From assembly GCA_963575745.1 (NCBI GenBank), contig CAUYUJ010019348.1, positions 225,001 to 289,000 of the forward strand: DNA of 64,000 bases, written 5' to 3'. Positions 42,091-54,090 of the stretch are shown here, in pieces. Within the stretch, counting starts at the first letter, position 1. Every line of letters starts with the position of its first letter. Source of the DNA: Prorocentrum cordatum. Lineage: Eukaryota > Sar > Dinophyceae > Prorocentrales > Prorocentraceae. The position numbers were made by a program, and so were the translations under genes. Under the pieces are notes generated by a model that did not search any database, was not told where the DNA came from, and saw nothing but the letters and a program-made list of their open reading frames with translations.

Positions 42091-43719
42091 TTCAGTGCCA
42101 AGTCCGTCACGGAAGAGGCAGGATTTGCCAGATGCAAGTTTCGTTCGCAATGTTGTGCAATGATACGCACATGCAATGCAGCGCCCATGTAATTACATCA
42201 TGAATGGTGTGCAGTTGCCGCGCGTGCACGCATGGCGCAACCCGTGGGCGCAACGCGTGGCTCAACCCGCGGCCGCCAAGGGCCACGCGAAGCTTGCAAA
42301 TCCTCTGGGCGCAGCCCATGGTCGCAACTTGTTGGGCAACTCCTGGGCGCAATGGATGGCCGCGCGAAGTCCCAGAACTTGTGGCGGGAGAGGGGCCATG
42401 ACCGCAACGTGCGGTCAAGGGCCACGCCGCAAAATATATCGCATACTCACGCGCGCACCGCGGGCACCACCTGCGGGCACACCTTGCGAGTCTTGCGCAA
42501 CGCGTGGCCAAGCAGAACCCCCGCTCCTTCAGGCGCAACTTGTGGCACAACCCGCGGGTTCAACGTCTGGCCACGCAAAATTCGAACATGGGAGGGCAAC
42601 CCATGGACACGGCTTTGCAACACATTGGGGCAACCGACCGCCACGCAAAACACACAAGTTCTCAAGTGAAAGCCATGCGCGCACCTTGTGCTGTTTTCAT
42701 AAGGCGCGACAGGTTGCCCCGAAGGATATTCAAATCATGTGAGCATCTCATGTCGCACCCGATGGGCGCAACATCTTGCCTCGAATAACGTTCGATTCGC
42801 CGCACCTCGTATCTAAGAGGCCAGGTAAAAAAGGCCCAAATGGCAGCCATTTGTTGCAGTACTTGGTTTCTTGCTATGCTTAGCAGGCTCATTGGCACCA
42901 CAGCCTCCCTGACCCACCAAAACCATTCCCGTCTCAGATGCGGGTTACCAAGTTCGAAAACATGCCAAACTCAACGCGAACGGATTGCCATGCATCGTTG
43001 CGTTTGCAACGACACCGTTCTCGAAAACATGAATTAGACCACTTGGTGGTGATAAATATTACGACATGTTGAATGACCTGTCTGCTGTAGGACCGAACGT
43101 CGCCCAGCGGGACGAGTCGCGAGGGATCCCGTTTCAAGAGCGATGGGGATTGAGGTAAGAGCAGATTTTGAACCGGCGGCTCGTGCGGGGCTCCTTTTCG
43201 CACGAAGCTCGTTACGCTACCAGCGGCATGTCTGTTGGCGGCGGCACGGAGGAGACGACGGCGGCGGCGGCAAAATGGGGCACACTAGCCATCACGCCCA
43301 TGTTTGTTAATGGTGGTTGGCGCGTTTGGCACCCGAATTCCCTTAAGCCCGCCAAATGCACCCCCGCCTCACGGAATCATGTAGAACAAACGGCGCAACC
43401 CAGCGCAGCGCAAACATGCAACGCGGCAACGTACAGTTCCGAATGTTGTAATGTTGAATAGTGCGTTGTGTTTGGTCATTGTGAGTGGTGCGTTGAACAT
43501 CACACCCTTCCTTAGCATCCCCAAACCACTTCCGCCTCACGCGCGGAATCCCAATATCAAGTTGAAGCCATTGAAAGCACACACACAGACACGCCTACAC
43601 GTACACACACAAACACACAAACAAACAAATAATCAACCAACCATAACACATGAAGCACTATGGTTTGGCGCATCCTCCCCATTATTGTTGGTTATCGTTG
43701 CTTATTATCGTTCCGCTCC
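42091..43719. other. No recognisable gene; degenerate GCGCAAC repeats
   Basis: Diverged repeats around GGGCGCAAC and CCACGCAAA occupy about 42230-42660. From 42780 to 43720 the sequence is mixed and AT-richer, with no credible coding frame. Confidence 0.45.
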
Positions 43720-44190
43720 CCCTTCTCCTCCTCGTCCTCCTCCTCACCTCCTCCTCCTCAGTTCAGTCATCCTCTCGCCCGCTCTTCATCCTCCTCCTCC
43801 TCCCCCTCCCCCTCCCCCATCCCCCTCCTCCTCTTCCTCTCCGTATCCCCCTCATCCTCTTCCTCCTCCCCATCTCCATCCTCCGCCTGCCCGCTCCTCC
43901 TCCTAGTCCTCCTCTCCTCCTCCCTTTCTCCCCTCACCACCCCATTCCCCCTCCACCTCATCCTTCCCCCTCTCCTCCCCCTCGCCCGAGCACCCATCAT
44001 CATCGTCACCCACCCTCTTTTTGTGTCATCCTTCTCCTCGCGCCTCTTTCTTCTCCCTCATCCATCCTCCTCCCTCCGCCCTTGCAGTGTCCTCCGCCTC
44101 CTCCTGCCCTTCTCCTTTTTCATCCCCATCCCCCCTCTCGCCCACGCCTCCTTGCCCCCCGCCCTCTCAACCCCCCGACCTCGGCGAGCA
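43720..44190. repeat. Polypyrimidine tract of ~450 bases
   Basis: Almost only C and T on the plus strand (CCTCCTC, CCCCCTC, TCTTCC). Long asymmetric tracts like this can form triplex DNA. Two long Pro/Ser/Leu-rich plus frames (43650-44408 and 43660-44448) run through it and are discounted. Confidence 0.8.
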
Positions 44191-44985
44191 GGGAGATTGT
44201 TTCGTTCCTCTGGCAACGGTCGTTGCCCAGGCCCCCCCCCCTGGGTAATGGTAATGATCGTACGCGGCGGGGAGGGGGGCTGGATCTCCCCCCCCCACAT
44301 GTTTGTGTTCGCGCGCATTCAATGGCGATCGCAGCGCACCCGCCCAAGCTTTACTGTTACCCGGGGCCCCAGCACTCCCTTGGTAACGACCGCGACAGTA
44401 AATCATAACATCGTAGTTTCGGGGGTGGGGAGTTGGACCGATGGATGATGCATCGAGGGCCCTCCAGAGTGTGCGCGTTCCTCCAGACAGGCAAGTTTTA
44501 AGCTGGCTCGCAGCATCTGTGCGCGCGCCGGATGTGGCCGTATTTTCCCTCGGGAGCAGCTCGGGCGCGGAGGAGGCTTCTCTCTGGCGCGGGCAGCGCG
44601 AGGTCGCTGTGACCCCAGCGAAGGTAATACATCGGAGGAGGAGGAGGAGAGACGAAAAGGAAGAGGATGAGGACCAGCGTCAACCAAAGACCCATCAAGG
44701 ATGTTGCACTAAACACTCCTTCCATGTTCCCTCTTCATAAGTCCCCGCAAGGACTTGTGTTCACTGAGGTAAGTGCCCCTGTGGTAAATCAACCGTTTGA
44801 AAATCATGAACCGCGCCAAAACATAATTTCTATAACTTCAACGCCGTCAATGGACATTATTGTTGCGCCCTGACGATCCAGAATCGTGCCAGAACACCGC
44901 TCCTGGTACTCCAGCAGCGCGAATCAACGTGACTCTTGCGCCCTGGCTGTCATACATCGTGCCACAACACTACTTGGGGGACGCC
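44191..44985. other. No recognisable gene
   Basis: Unique-looking DNA; short frames only. Confidence 0.45.
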
Positions 44986-45235
44986 AGCCATGAGAGTATT
45001 TGAAACTGCTGCAAACTCTTAAGGCGAATGGGCGCGGCGCTGAGGCGAGAGCCGCCAACCATCCGTGAAACTGTTGCAAACTGTCAAGACGAATGTGCGC
45101 GGCGCTAAGGCGAGAGCCACATGCTGACAAGGAACCGCCCACCATCCGTGAAACTCTTGCAACATGTCAAGACGAAAACATGCGGCGTTGAAGCGAGAAC
45201 TATATTTTGAAAACGGCACGCCCTCCACCCGTGCA
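44986..45235. repeat. ~80-bp repeat, about 3 copies
   Basis: Shared blocks are CCATCCGTGAAACTSTTGCAA, RACTGTCAAGACGAA and GCGGCGCTRAGGCGAGAGCC. Confidence 0.75.
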
Positions 45236-45354
45236 GCCGCTGCAAACTTTAGCCTCGGGATCGTAAGTGGTGAGGCAGTCGCAGGTGAAAGGCCCGGCCC
45301 GCCCTACCGACACGGCTCGGGGTGCGATAGGGAGGTGTTATGTATAAGGAAATG

Positions 45355-45470
45355 GAATGGAGGAGGAGGAGGAGGAGGAGGAGGAGGAGGAGGAGGAGGA
45401 GGCGGGAGGAGGCGGGAGGAGAGAGGAGGAAGAGGAGGACGAGGACGAGGAGGATGAGGAGGAGGATTTA
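45355..45470. repeat. (GGA)n microsatellite
   Basis: GGA tract with GGC and GAC interruptions. Confidence 0.9.
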
Positions 45471-45559
45471 TGGCGCTATAGCGTGAACGCGGCTCCCAGG
45501 TGCAAGCCTGGCCGCCTATCGCCACATCACCGCGGGAAAGTCATTCCCGTCTTTGGCGG

Positions 45560-48104
45560 GGACCCTCGTTCCAGGCGGGCTAACGCCTCCAAGCCCCTCT
45601 TGGTCTAGATTGACACTCACACCTAATTGACGCCTTCTTGTCCTTCCGTTTTCTCGCACTGGTGACACAACAAGTGCCACAGGTTGTACAAAACAGCGCG
45701 CCGTTGATTTCAGACAGGGAGTGGGCCCCGTGGCATTGGGCGGCCACCGGATGGGCCGTAGGTCCAGAAACAGCCCCAGAGTCCAGGGAACCTCGATCCT
45801 CCTCCTGTCTCGGACCAGAAGAACGAGAGAATCGCCTTGCATTGCAGGGTCCTGGCCAGAATGCCGACAACGGGCATGTCTTGCAAAACTCGGCCGGACA
45901 GATGGTATATTTAAACAGGGTCTTAAGTTCAACTACTGGGTGGCCCTGCTCCGACAAACGCTCACGACGAATTTGCGCACTACTCACACCAACGCACGCA
46001 CGCACCTGCTCATGACCAACACGCCTGCGCACACCAACGCGCTCTCGAGGACATTGCACTACTACGTCACGCTGGATGGCTAGAAACAAGTGATGGCCTT
46101 CGAATGCTCGTGGACGGCTGCTCTACGAGCCGCTTTCCCAGCTCACGCATCGGCAGGTCCATTGAGGAGCCTCTTTTTCGACGTGAGGTGTAGGGCGCTG
46201 ACGTGGGAGCCCGTGGGGTCAACCTCGCCACCCCTGCGGTCCTGGGTACCCCAAAGACGAACCCAAAGTTCCAGCATATCTGAATTTTCATGCGAGGCTC
46301 GAGGGCGCACAACCCCGAACAAGAGGATTGCATTCACTGAACACCAAGATCCTCCCAGTAGTACGCTCCAATACCATAATGAGGGCCAGGAGTTCAGCAC
46401 CGGGGCTCGACTGGCCATGGACTCCAAGACAATCAGCAAGTCCCCATTCAAAACCATGGAGGTGGATACCTGGCCTAACACATTCCCAGCCACATCGCCT
46501 CAGTCTTGGGTCCTTAGCTTCTCCCCCCCGATCCGTCGATGCCCCAGACCCAGCCGTCGCGGACGGCAAGATCGTCGAACGACCCCCATCCGAATTTAGT
46601 CTCACAGGCTTCGGGAAGAGGCCCAATCGACAGATCCTTAAGCATGGGGCCTCGGCACCAGAGGGCAGGTAAACGAACGTCTCGAGCTGCACGCTCGGCG
46701 AGGTGAGCAGTATGCTCTACGCACAGGATCGGGGATGGAACCAGTAGCCGTGCAAGTCCAGAAACGATGGTAGGGAGACTCAGGAATTTCACCACACCGA
46801 GGACACAACCCCTAGGAAAGAGTAGCATACCGTTCATCATGCAAACGTTGATCTGTCCAGAACCCGCAGTCCATGAGTTCGGGGGAGGCTTGCCCATTAA
46901 AATCAATGCATTGCCCGAGCTTAGAAAGTTCGCCCCGAAAAACTGAAAGCGACCCCAGACTCGATTACATTCCCATGGTGGTGCTTGGCAACCTGGCGCC
47001 AAACCAGGTCATCACACGTCGCCTTCACACGGCCCCGACGGGTCAGCAAAAAAATAGGAGCGGTGGTACACACGCCCCATCCACGTTCATCCTGCCAGCG
47101 ATTGGGGGTCCTGGGCTGCCAACCAAGATCAAGGATGACGGTCACAGCGGCCGCAACAGGGCCTCGAATTCGTGTCCAAACTTGACGCTCGGGGATGGAG
47201 GTGAACTGGTCAGATTTAGCATTGCACAGCTGGGAAACAGACATTGGGCTGTGTTTCGCACAACACACGCTATATTGAGCACTATACACATATTTGTCAG
47301 GATTGGCTTCCCAAGTATCAGCGATATCGTAGAGGCGTTCTCGCCGAAGTCGGTAAATTGAATCATGCTTCTCCGAGCTCCAGACGCACAATACTGTGGA
47401 GGTACACGCTCCCGCATGCCAATGCCCAGAACAAATAGTAGCTTGGCCTCGGGCACTTTGAACTTGGGCCCCAGAGAGCCCCGCGACAGTATGTCCCCAC
47501 GTGCATACAGCAAGTACACCTGACTTGTAGAGCTTGGAAGCTTGATTCACAAGCTTGGTGAGGTACTGGACTTTCTTAACACGAACAGCGGCCTTACGAG
47601 CTCGAACTATGGCAATAGACCTACGCTTGCCTGCAGTGGTAGCAGTGCCGAGGTCGCGGATTACGTCGTCGACTTTGATTTTCAGCCATGCAATATTCAA
47701 CTCATGTGCAAGAAGCAGGGCAAGGGGGGGTCTGTTAGTAACGACAGCTGACTTCTCGGAAAAGACAAGCTCGCCACTCCCAACAGCGTGCTCAAATTGA
47801 ACAGCGGCCGAGACAATCTCCCGTCGAACCTGATCTTCTGTCCCTTGAGAGGCTTGCGATGTATCATCAACATATGGACGAGTATTGATACTGAGGTTCT
47901 CAAAGCACTACCCATTGTGGATATCGGAGAGGATCTGGTAGAGATTGACCTTAACCCAAGGCGTAGACTGCATACAGCTTGGGAGGATACAAATTCCAGC
48001 AGGCAAGACCTGAAAACAGAAGCCACTACTTTCAAGCATCCCGGGGGGCAACGTGCACCAAGAAATTGAGGTAGAACATGTGCTGCTGGAAATTCAGCAC
48101 GCAA
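45560..48104 (-). mobile_element. Minus-strand LINE, RT palm to C-terminus, decayed
   Basis: Reading right to left on the minus strand: RT motif C as PYVDDTSQ (47860-47874), then FSEKSAVV and a long open piece (46921-47700). That piece carries TTAGKRRS, KARKAAVRVKK-like basic stretches, LAVCTWGHTVAG, RLRRERLYDIADTWEANPD and AVTVILDLGWQP. An RNase H-like IDGSGG follows near 46525, and GAELLALIMVLERTTG with FSECNPLV near 46300-46420 in another frame. A Cys knuckle, CTTCGTC, lies near 45665. At least three frame changes separate these. The upstream part of the RT and any endonuclease are not recognisable. The family differs from the two plus-strand LINEs at 27.6-33.2 kb. Confidence 0.7.
46921..47700 (-). 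pseudogene. LINE RT thumb/connection fragment
   Basis: 259-codon open piece of the minus-strand LINE. Its 5' neighbour in frame order holds YVDD; its 3' neighbour holds the RNase H pieces. It is still open, so decay may be recent here. Confidence 0.6.
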
Positions 48105-48134
48105 GCAAGCTTAACGAGCGTAGCTGGCACAGCA

Positions 48135-48215
48135 GTGTCTGGAGGAGGAGGAGGAAGAAGGCAGGAGGAGGAGGAGGAAGGAGGCAGGAGGAGGAGGAGG
48201 AGGAGCCCAAGCCTG
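48135..48215. repeat. (GGA)n microsatellite
   Basis: GGA/GGAA/GGC tract next to the LINE remnant. Confidence 0.85.
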
Positions 48216-49535
48216 GGGTGAGACGCACGTCTCGAATAGGTGTGCCGCACGGCGGCGGCAGCACGGTCGCCACGAACGGGCGAGGACAGATCTGGGCGTC
48301 GTGCAGGCTGCAGGCGCAGTGGGCCCATTGGGGGGCCTGGGAGGGAGAAGGAGAAGGAGGATGAGTAGAAAGGTATCTTCCTCCCCCCCGTTCGCGAACC
48401 CGCGCGTGCAGGGGAGGGAAGAAGGAGCAGGAGAATAAGGGGCAAGATTGAGCCGTCTGGGGGTCTGAGGTTGAGGTGACCCAGCACTGGCCCCGGCCAG
48501 TAGAGAGGGCGGGCAGGTTCGAGGGTCTGGGTTTGGGAAGATTGTCTATCTTTTTCGGCCTCCGGAGGCCGTGTTTGGGACCCGGGACCGTGAAAACAGA
48601 TCGGGGGTGAAAGATTGCGTCAGATGAACCCCGGGAGGGGTCCGGGGACAGATCTTGAGCGGATTTGGCTTTATCCCCCCCTCCTGACCAATTTTAGGGG
48701 GTCCCAACCAGTTCAGATCCCTTGGTCGCCTGCAAGCAGAAAAGCATCTTCCTCCCCGTTTGCGATCCCGCGCGCACGGGGGGGAGGGTCGCGCAAAGAC
48801 CAGCTCAGAGTACTTGGACGCTTCGATTGCAATAGGGACGGCTGCTAGAGCTGCCCCCGACTGGACCCACAAGGGATCACTTCAGACAATCCTTGAGCAG
48901 GCTGCGGTGTGAGGCTGGAGGTGCTGGGGGTTGTGGGGGGAATAAGTGGATGCTTGCGAGAGCTGGCACGCGAAATCACCTACACATGCGTGCATGTCAG
49001 GGAAGCCCAACTTGGATATCGCCCCCACTGCGTCGTAAGCGTTGTTTGCTTCGGGGTAGGTTCATTCTTCCTCACTATATGCTCATCTGCGTTGTCTTCC
49101 TGTCTAGACACCCTCCAGCCTCCGTCTTGCTTGCGTGCCCCATTGTCAAGGCCATGGCATGAGCCCGCGTGTATTTGCTTGCGCCGCTGTGTCTATCTGA
49201 AGGCATCGGGCCACTGCCTCAAGACCCCCTGCCCCAGGCATCGCGGGATTCCTCGTCGCCGTCGCCGTCATCCTCCTTCATTTCCTTATGTTTCCCCTCC
49301 TCTTCGGGATTGTTGAGGCCATCTTGGGTCATGCCTAGGCCGTCTCGCTCTTCTGGTCAGCCCTCTTTGATCCCTTGGGGTGCCGTTGCCTTTATCTACG
49401 GCCCTCCCAGGAACCGTCTGAAGGCGCTCTCGGAATTAGTTTCTGCTGTCTTATGGGCTCTTGGATCACGCAGAAGTCATTGAGGATGACTTCGGAGAGT
49501 TGAACGGTGGGTTCTCGTCATGGATGCACGGACCC
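48216..49535. other. No recognisable gene
   Basis: Open frames under 140 codons on both strands. No motif recognised. Parts could be the lost 5' half of the LINE, but I cannot show that. Confidence 0.4.
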
Positions 49536-49985
49536 ACCGCAATGTACAAGGGATCGTGAGCATGGCAGCTCTGATCTTCTGCAATTGAAATCGGGGCGTG
49601 GCCCGGGAGCGGGAACCTTTTTCGTTTGTCAGCCTCGCAATGTACAAGGGCACATAGTCAGGGGATCACGGACACATTTCAATGTACTAGGGATCGTGGC
49701 TCTCGGAGCGCTGTCCTCTTCTAATTTATAGCGGGTCGTGGCCCTGGCGGCGCGGACGCCGCGTAATTTGTTATGGGTCGTGGCCTCGGGAACGCGGACA
49801 TTTCGCATTCTACTACGGACATTGGGCTTGGGAGCGCGGATCCAGCATCATTTGCAATGGATCGGAGTTCTTGAAATGCGGAGCCTTTATGATTGACGAA
49901 AGAGTGTGGTTTGCGAGTGCGGATCCAGCGTAGTTTGCACGGAATCGCGGTTCTTGACTTGCGGGTTCTTCGCAATGTTTTCGTG
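49536..49985. repeat. ~54-bp degenerate minisatellite
   Basis: Diverged units of GGGATCGTGGC, GCGGAYCCAGC and ATTTGCAATGGATCG. About eight copies. Confidence 0.6.
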
Positions 49986-52830
49986 GGAGGCAAGAGTTTC
50001 GAGATCTCTCCCCAGGGGCTAGTTGGAGGGACTTCGGGGGGAGTGGGGGATTTCTGGAGGTGGGGCGGGATACAACTACCACATTCAATCTCCTGCATCA
50101 CAGCATCAACACCGAAGCCAATGCAACGTAATTGTTCACTACCTGGAGGCCCCACAGGATGGCCAGCGGAACTACCGTGTGGCGACCAGTTAAGATGCAC
50201 GATGGCCACGCGCGGTAGCAGCTATTCGATGGTACATTCACGCAGGGACGGCGCAGATTTATGAGTTTGTCCTGTGTGGCCGACCAGTGTGTATGACCAC
50301 CGTGCAAGGGAGGAGGAGCAACCGATGCAGAGAATTACAAGCCTCGTCAAAAATGATTTTAAACGCTGTTCAAAATCGAAGCGCGTGATAGTTCCTGCAC
50401 TTGTCAGAAAACGCGTTCTTCAATGCTGTGAGGGTACTGCCGGATTTCGGACACCCCTGCGTCTGGGCCGAATACTTCATGCCAGCATTGAAATAACGCC
50501 GCCCATGCAAGCATCCAACATAAAAATCGTCAGTGTATGTTTGACGAGTCTTGCAAGGGAGAGTGCCAGTCGGCGAGATTATTCAGCGCACCGCATGGAA
50601 TGTGATCAGACTCGTTGTCGATTGCTGTTCCAGAATGGGCAGATCACACCTGGACCGCGGTCCATGATGTGATTTTCTCGTGCGCTCGGGCCATGGCCAG
50701 GCTCACACAATGGAGCTTCCAAGCGGTGGCCGCTGTCACAGAGAAGCTAGTCGGGGCGAGCAGACTAGAGAATTGTTTTACGCAGCCGCACGGAATTGAT
50801 CACCGCCCTGGTCTTTTCACGACCTTTATGGGCACATAGATCGTTGCCTGAACCGCCCTGCTTCTGGACAGGCTATATGGATGCCTCACGGCTGCCTACG
50901 TAACCCATCTAGTTCCGCATTCTCATGTTGGTACGCTGTGTTTGCCCCCAGATCCCGACCCCTGGGCGTCCAGGCGGGGCTTGGAGACCGTTGGAGGCCT
51001 CCAGAGGCCGCACACAGTCAACCCGCATAGCAAGGATGAGTGAGTCTCCAAGGATACCCTTGCATCCTTCCACATCGGAGCATCATTGGCCGCTTTCGCT
51101 GGCCACGCCTTGCTCGCAGAGTGTCGACATGGCCGTCCAAGGCCCTTGCATCCTTATCGTGCGTCTTTATTATACGCGTTGACTGTAGGCCCAAAAGAAC
51201 CAAACATGGCCAAACACCTTCTGGAAGCGTCCGAGCACCTCTCTCTCGATAATCCAGGGGTCGATAGCAGCATATTGCATTTCGTGAGTTCCTCTCTGGA
51301 TGCCTGAGGGCCGCGCGTTGCTTGTGCGAGTCGTGGCGCGCCAACACACCCCTAGCGGGAGCAAAGGCGTGCGTGGCAGGGATGCTAAGAGATACGCGTC
51401 TTGTCCTCTCCCTCCTGTTCCTTATGCCTCTTCCTCCGTCTCTGACACTGGTAATAGATGCAGAAATTTGTTTGCCCCGCTACGACCCCCACAGGCACCA
51501 GCAGCCACGCATCCTGGTCCCGGCCAGTTCTTTCCCCAGCTCCCGCCCCGATTTGTGGCCATCATCACGAATTGGGAACCATCTGCATGCGCTTTGCACC
51601 AGTAGAGAGATCATACCCCGTAGCAGTAATCTGGCCCGCAAATAAGACGCTGCCTCTGACAACATGCGTTTGCCTAGAGCACGAGCGCCGCGGTCTCGGC
51701 GGAACGCCCCAAGGTTCAGGGCCCCAAGAGCACCAGCGGAGCCCCGGCTGGCCTCGCCGTATCCAGCCCTTGCGGTGTGCGCCCACTTGGGCTCGTGGAC
51801 ACGAGCGCGCGCTCGTGCGTGCTTGGGAGGGAGGTAGGCCAGGGAAGGGAGGGAGAGGCGAGGATGGGAGGGAGAGAGGGAAGGCAGAAATAGAGAGGGA
51901 GGGAGCAGAGAGAATATGAGGAGGGAAAGAGCAGGGGGTGGGGAGCTCGGACCAGGGAGCGGGGAGGATGACGAACGAACGAATGAGCCCTATGGTGCCT
52001 GTCTGAGTTTGCTGTCTATCAGGGCACTGGAATCGGCCCCTTGCAGCCGCAGACTTCGGGACGAGCCCGCCCAAAAGAGACATAGGATTTCGGAGACCCT
52101 GTCTATTGCCTGCGACAGCCACATAGTGATGCCAGCGCTCGAGCCCTGGCCGACTCCCATCCCAGGGCTCTAAGCTGACCTAAAAGCTCCTTGCTCGAGG
52201 CCGGGGGCGTTTAGGGAGAGGAGGCTGCGGAGGAGGGAGAGGGTCAGGGCATCTCGGCACGGAGTTTTCATGCAGGGAGGGGGTGGGAGCATGAGTGGAG
52301 GGAGTTCTGCCCGCACAAGCATTGGCAGTGAGCGGGGACGAGCCGGGGGTCGTAATTACGGGGGTAAGCACGGGATGTAAACCTGCATTTGGGGGATTCT
52401 GGGCGGGTTCGTGATCCGTGTCGTTATTTCCGCTCTCGCGGGACTCGCAGAGAGCCTCTCCCGTGCAGGCGGCAGCCTTCAGTAAATGACTACAGCGGTC
52501 TCCCGTCGCTGCTGTCTGTCCGCGTTCTCGTCCCCATCTGTCTTGTGCACGGTCGAGGCGGTCCGAGCAAAATTGGTGGGCCCCGTCGGCACGATCGTCC
52601 TTGACCTCGAGCGCTGTCTGGGGGAGGAGCCCCCAGCAGTGCCCGACATCGCAGGCCGCATTGAAGCCGACGACACCGCAGTTGGCGACGTCGACATCCT
52701 AGCAAAACGGCTGGGCCCCGCTGGCACGATCGTCTTGGACCTCGTGCACCGCTTGGTGCCATAGGCCCCCTTGACAGCACCCGACATCGCAGGCCGCAGT
52801 GAGGTCAGCGACACCGCAGCTGGCGACGGG
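49986..52830. other. No recognisable gene
   Basis: Several short frames on both strands and a purine-rich GGGAGGGAG stretch near 51825-51910. CGACACCGCAGYTGGCGACG recurs near 52670 and 52807, with flanking GACATCGCAGGCCGCA copies, a ~130-base duplicate. No domain recognised. Confidence 0.4.
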
Positions 52831-52837
52831 ATCCGTT

Positions 52838-53576
52838 CTAGATCTCCTCGAAGGCCGCGAGCTTCGTGTGCAGCATCCCCTCCGTGTGCGACATGGGTGC
52901 CAGACCACTCTTGATCTCGCCTCCCAACTGCTCCAGGCGCTTCGCGATCAGCTCCGAGTCCGTCGACTTCCCCATCACCACCTTCGCATGCGTGTCCTCG
53001 TACGCCGACGCCACCTTCACGAAAGGGAACCTGGTCTCACACTTGTCCAGCGTGAGGGCCTGGCTCTCCGTCTTCAGCTTGCACAGGTTGACTTTGTTCG
53101 CCCGCCCTACTCCGTCACCCTCCGTCTCCAGGCCCTAGATGATCCCTACCAGGGCCGCGCAGCTTATCATGCCGTTCTTCATCTCGTCGTCTTGGGTCCC
53201 CTCCGCGCGTAGCTTCTGCATGTTGGTCACCCGCCCGCGCATCCTGTTCTTCGCCTTGATTAATTGCTGTAACGCCATTGGGGTCAGGACCGTCGTCAGC
53301 GGCATGGAGTCCATCTGGCGTTGTCTCATCCTGAGGTTCAGCATGTTCATCATGACTGGGACGAGCAGCTGGACCTCCTCGATCGGCTAGGTCTGCGACG
53401 GCGCTCTCGTCCAGCCTCTTCCTGTCCTTTGCTCCGTTGTCTCGCCCTCCTTTGCCTCGGCCTTTCCTCGTCTTGGCGCCTCCTCCTGCCGAGCCGTCCG
53501 CCGCCTCCCTCTCCGTGTCGCCGTTCTTAACGTCCATCGGCTCGGGCACAGGTTGGAACATCAAAGTGGAAGTCAA
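52838..53576 (-). pseudogene. Unidentified minus-strand coding remnant or multi-exon gene
   Basis: Starts at ATG 53576 with a basic, low-complexity N terminus (KTRKGRGKGGRDNGAKDRKR). It then changes frame near 53390 to a Met/Leu-rich helical stretch (LLVPVMMNMLNLRMRQRQMD; TPMALQQLIKAKNRMRG) ending at TAG 53135. In the same frame beyond that stop, LETEGDGVGRANKVNLCKLK and KVASAYEDTHAKVV continue to a stop at 52838. Both breaks occur at CTAG, so AG acceptors of small introns are possible. Otherwise it is a pseudogene. The helical part resembles the N-terminal region of dinoflagellate retroelement proteins only in general character. Confidence 0.35.
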
Positions 53577-53624
53577 GAAGCTGCTGTGGGAGGCGTCTGG
53601 CTAGATGATCCTCGAAGCGATCGA

Positions 53625-53856
53625 GGAGGAAGAGGATGGTGATGATGATGGTGATGGAGATGGACTTCATGCTGATGATGATGATGATTCTGATGATGAT
53701 GATGAGCATGATGCTTATGTTGATAATTATGATTCTGATTATGGTGATGATGGTGGTAGTGATGATGATGCTGGTGATGCTGATGATGATGATGTCGATG
53801 TCGATGCCGATGATGATGCTGATGATGATGACGATGATGGTGATGGTAATGGTGAA

Positions 53857-53906
<50 letters not shown>

Positions 53907-53916
53907 CGATGATGAA

Positions 53917-53950
<34 letters not shown>

Positions 53951-53963
53951 GTGATGGTGATGG

Positions 53964-53995
<32 letters not shown>

Positions 53996-54090
53996 GCGAT
54001 GACGATGGCGAATGTGATGGTGATGGTGATGGTGATGGTGATGGTGGTGGTGGTGATGATGGTGGTTATGATGATGGTGACGGCACCTCT
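53625..54090. repeat. (GAT)n microsatellite
   Basis: About 460 bases of GATGATGGT-type repeats. It reads poly-Asp or poly-Met on plus frames and poly-His or poly-Ile on minus frames; none is called as a gene. Confidence 0.95.

Noticed and set aside
43650-44448. Two long Pro/Ser/Leu-rich plus frames
   Set aside because: Both are translations of the polypyrimidine tract.
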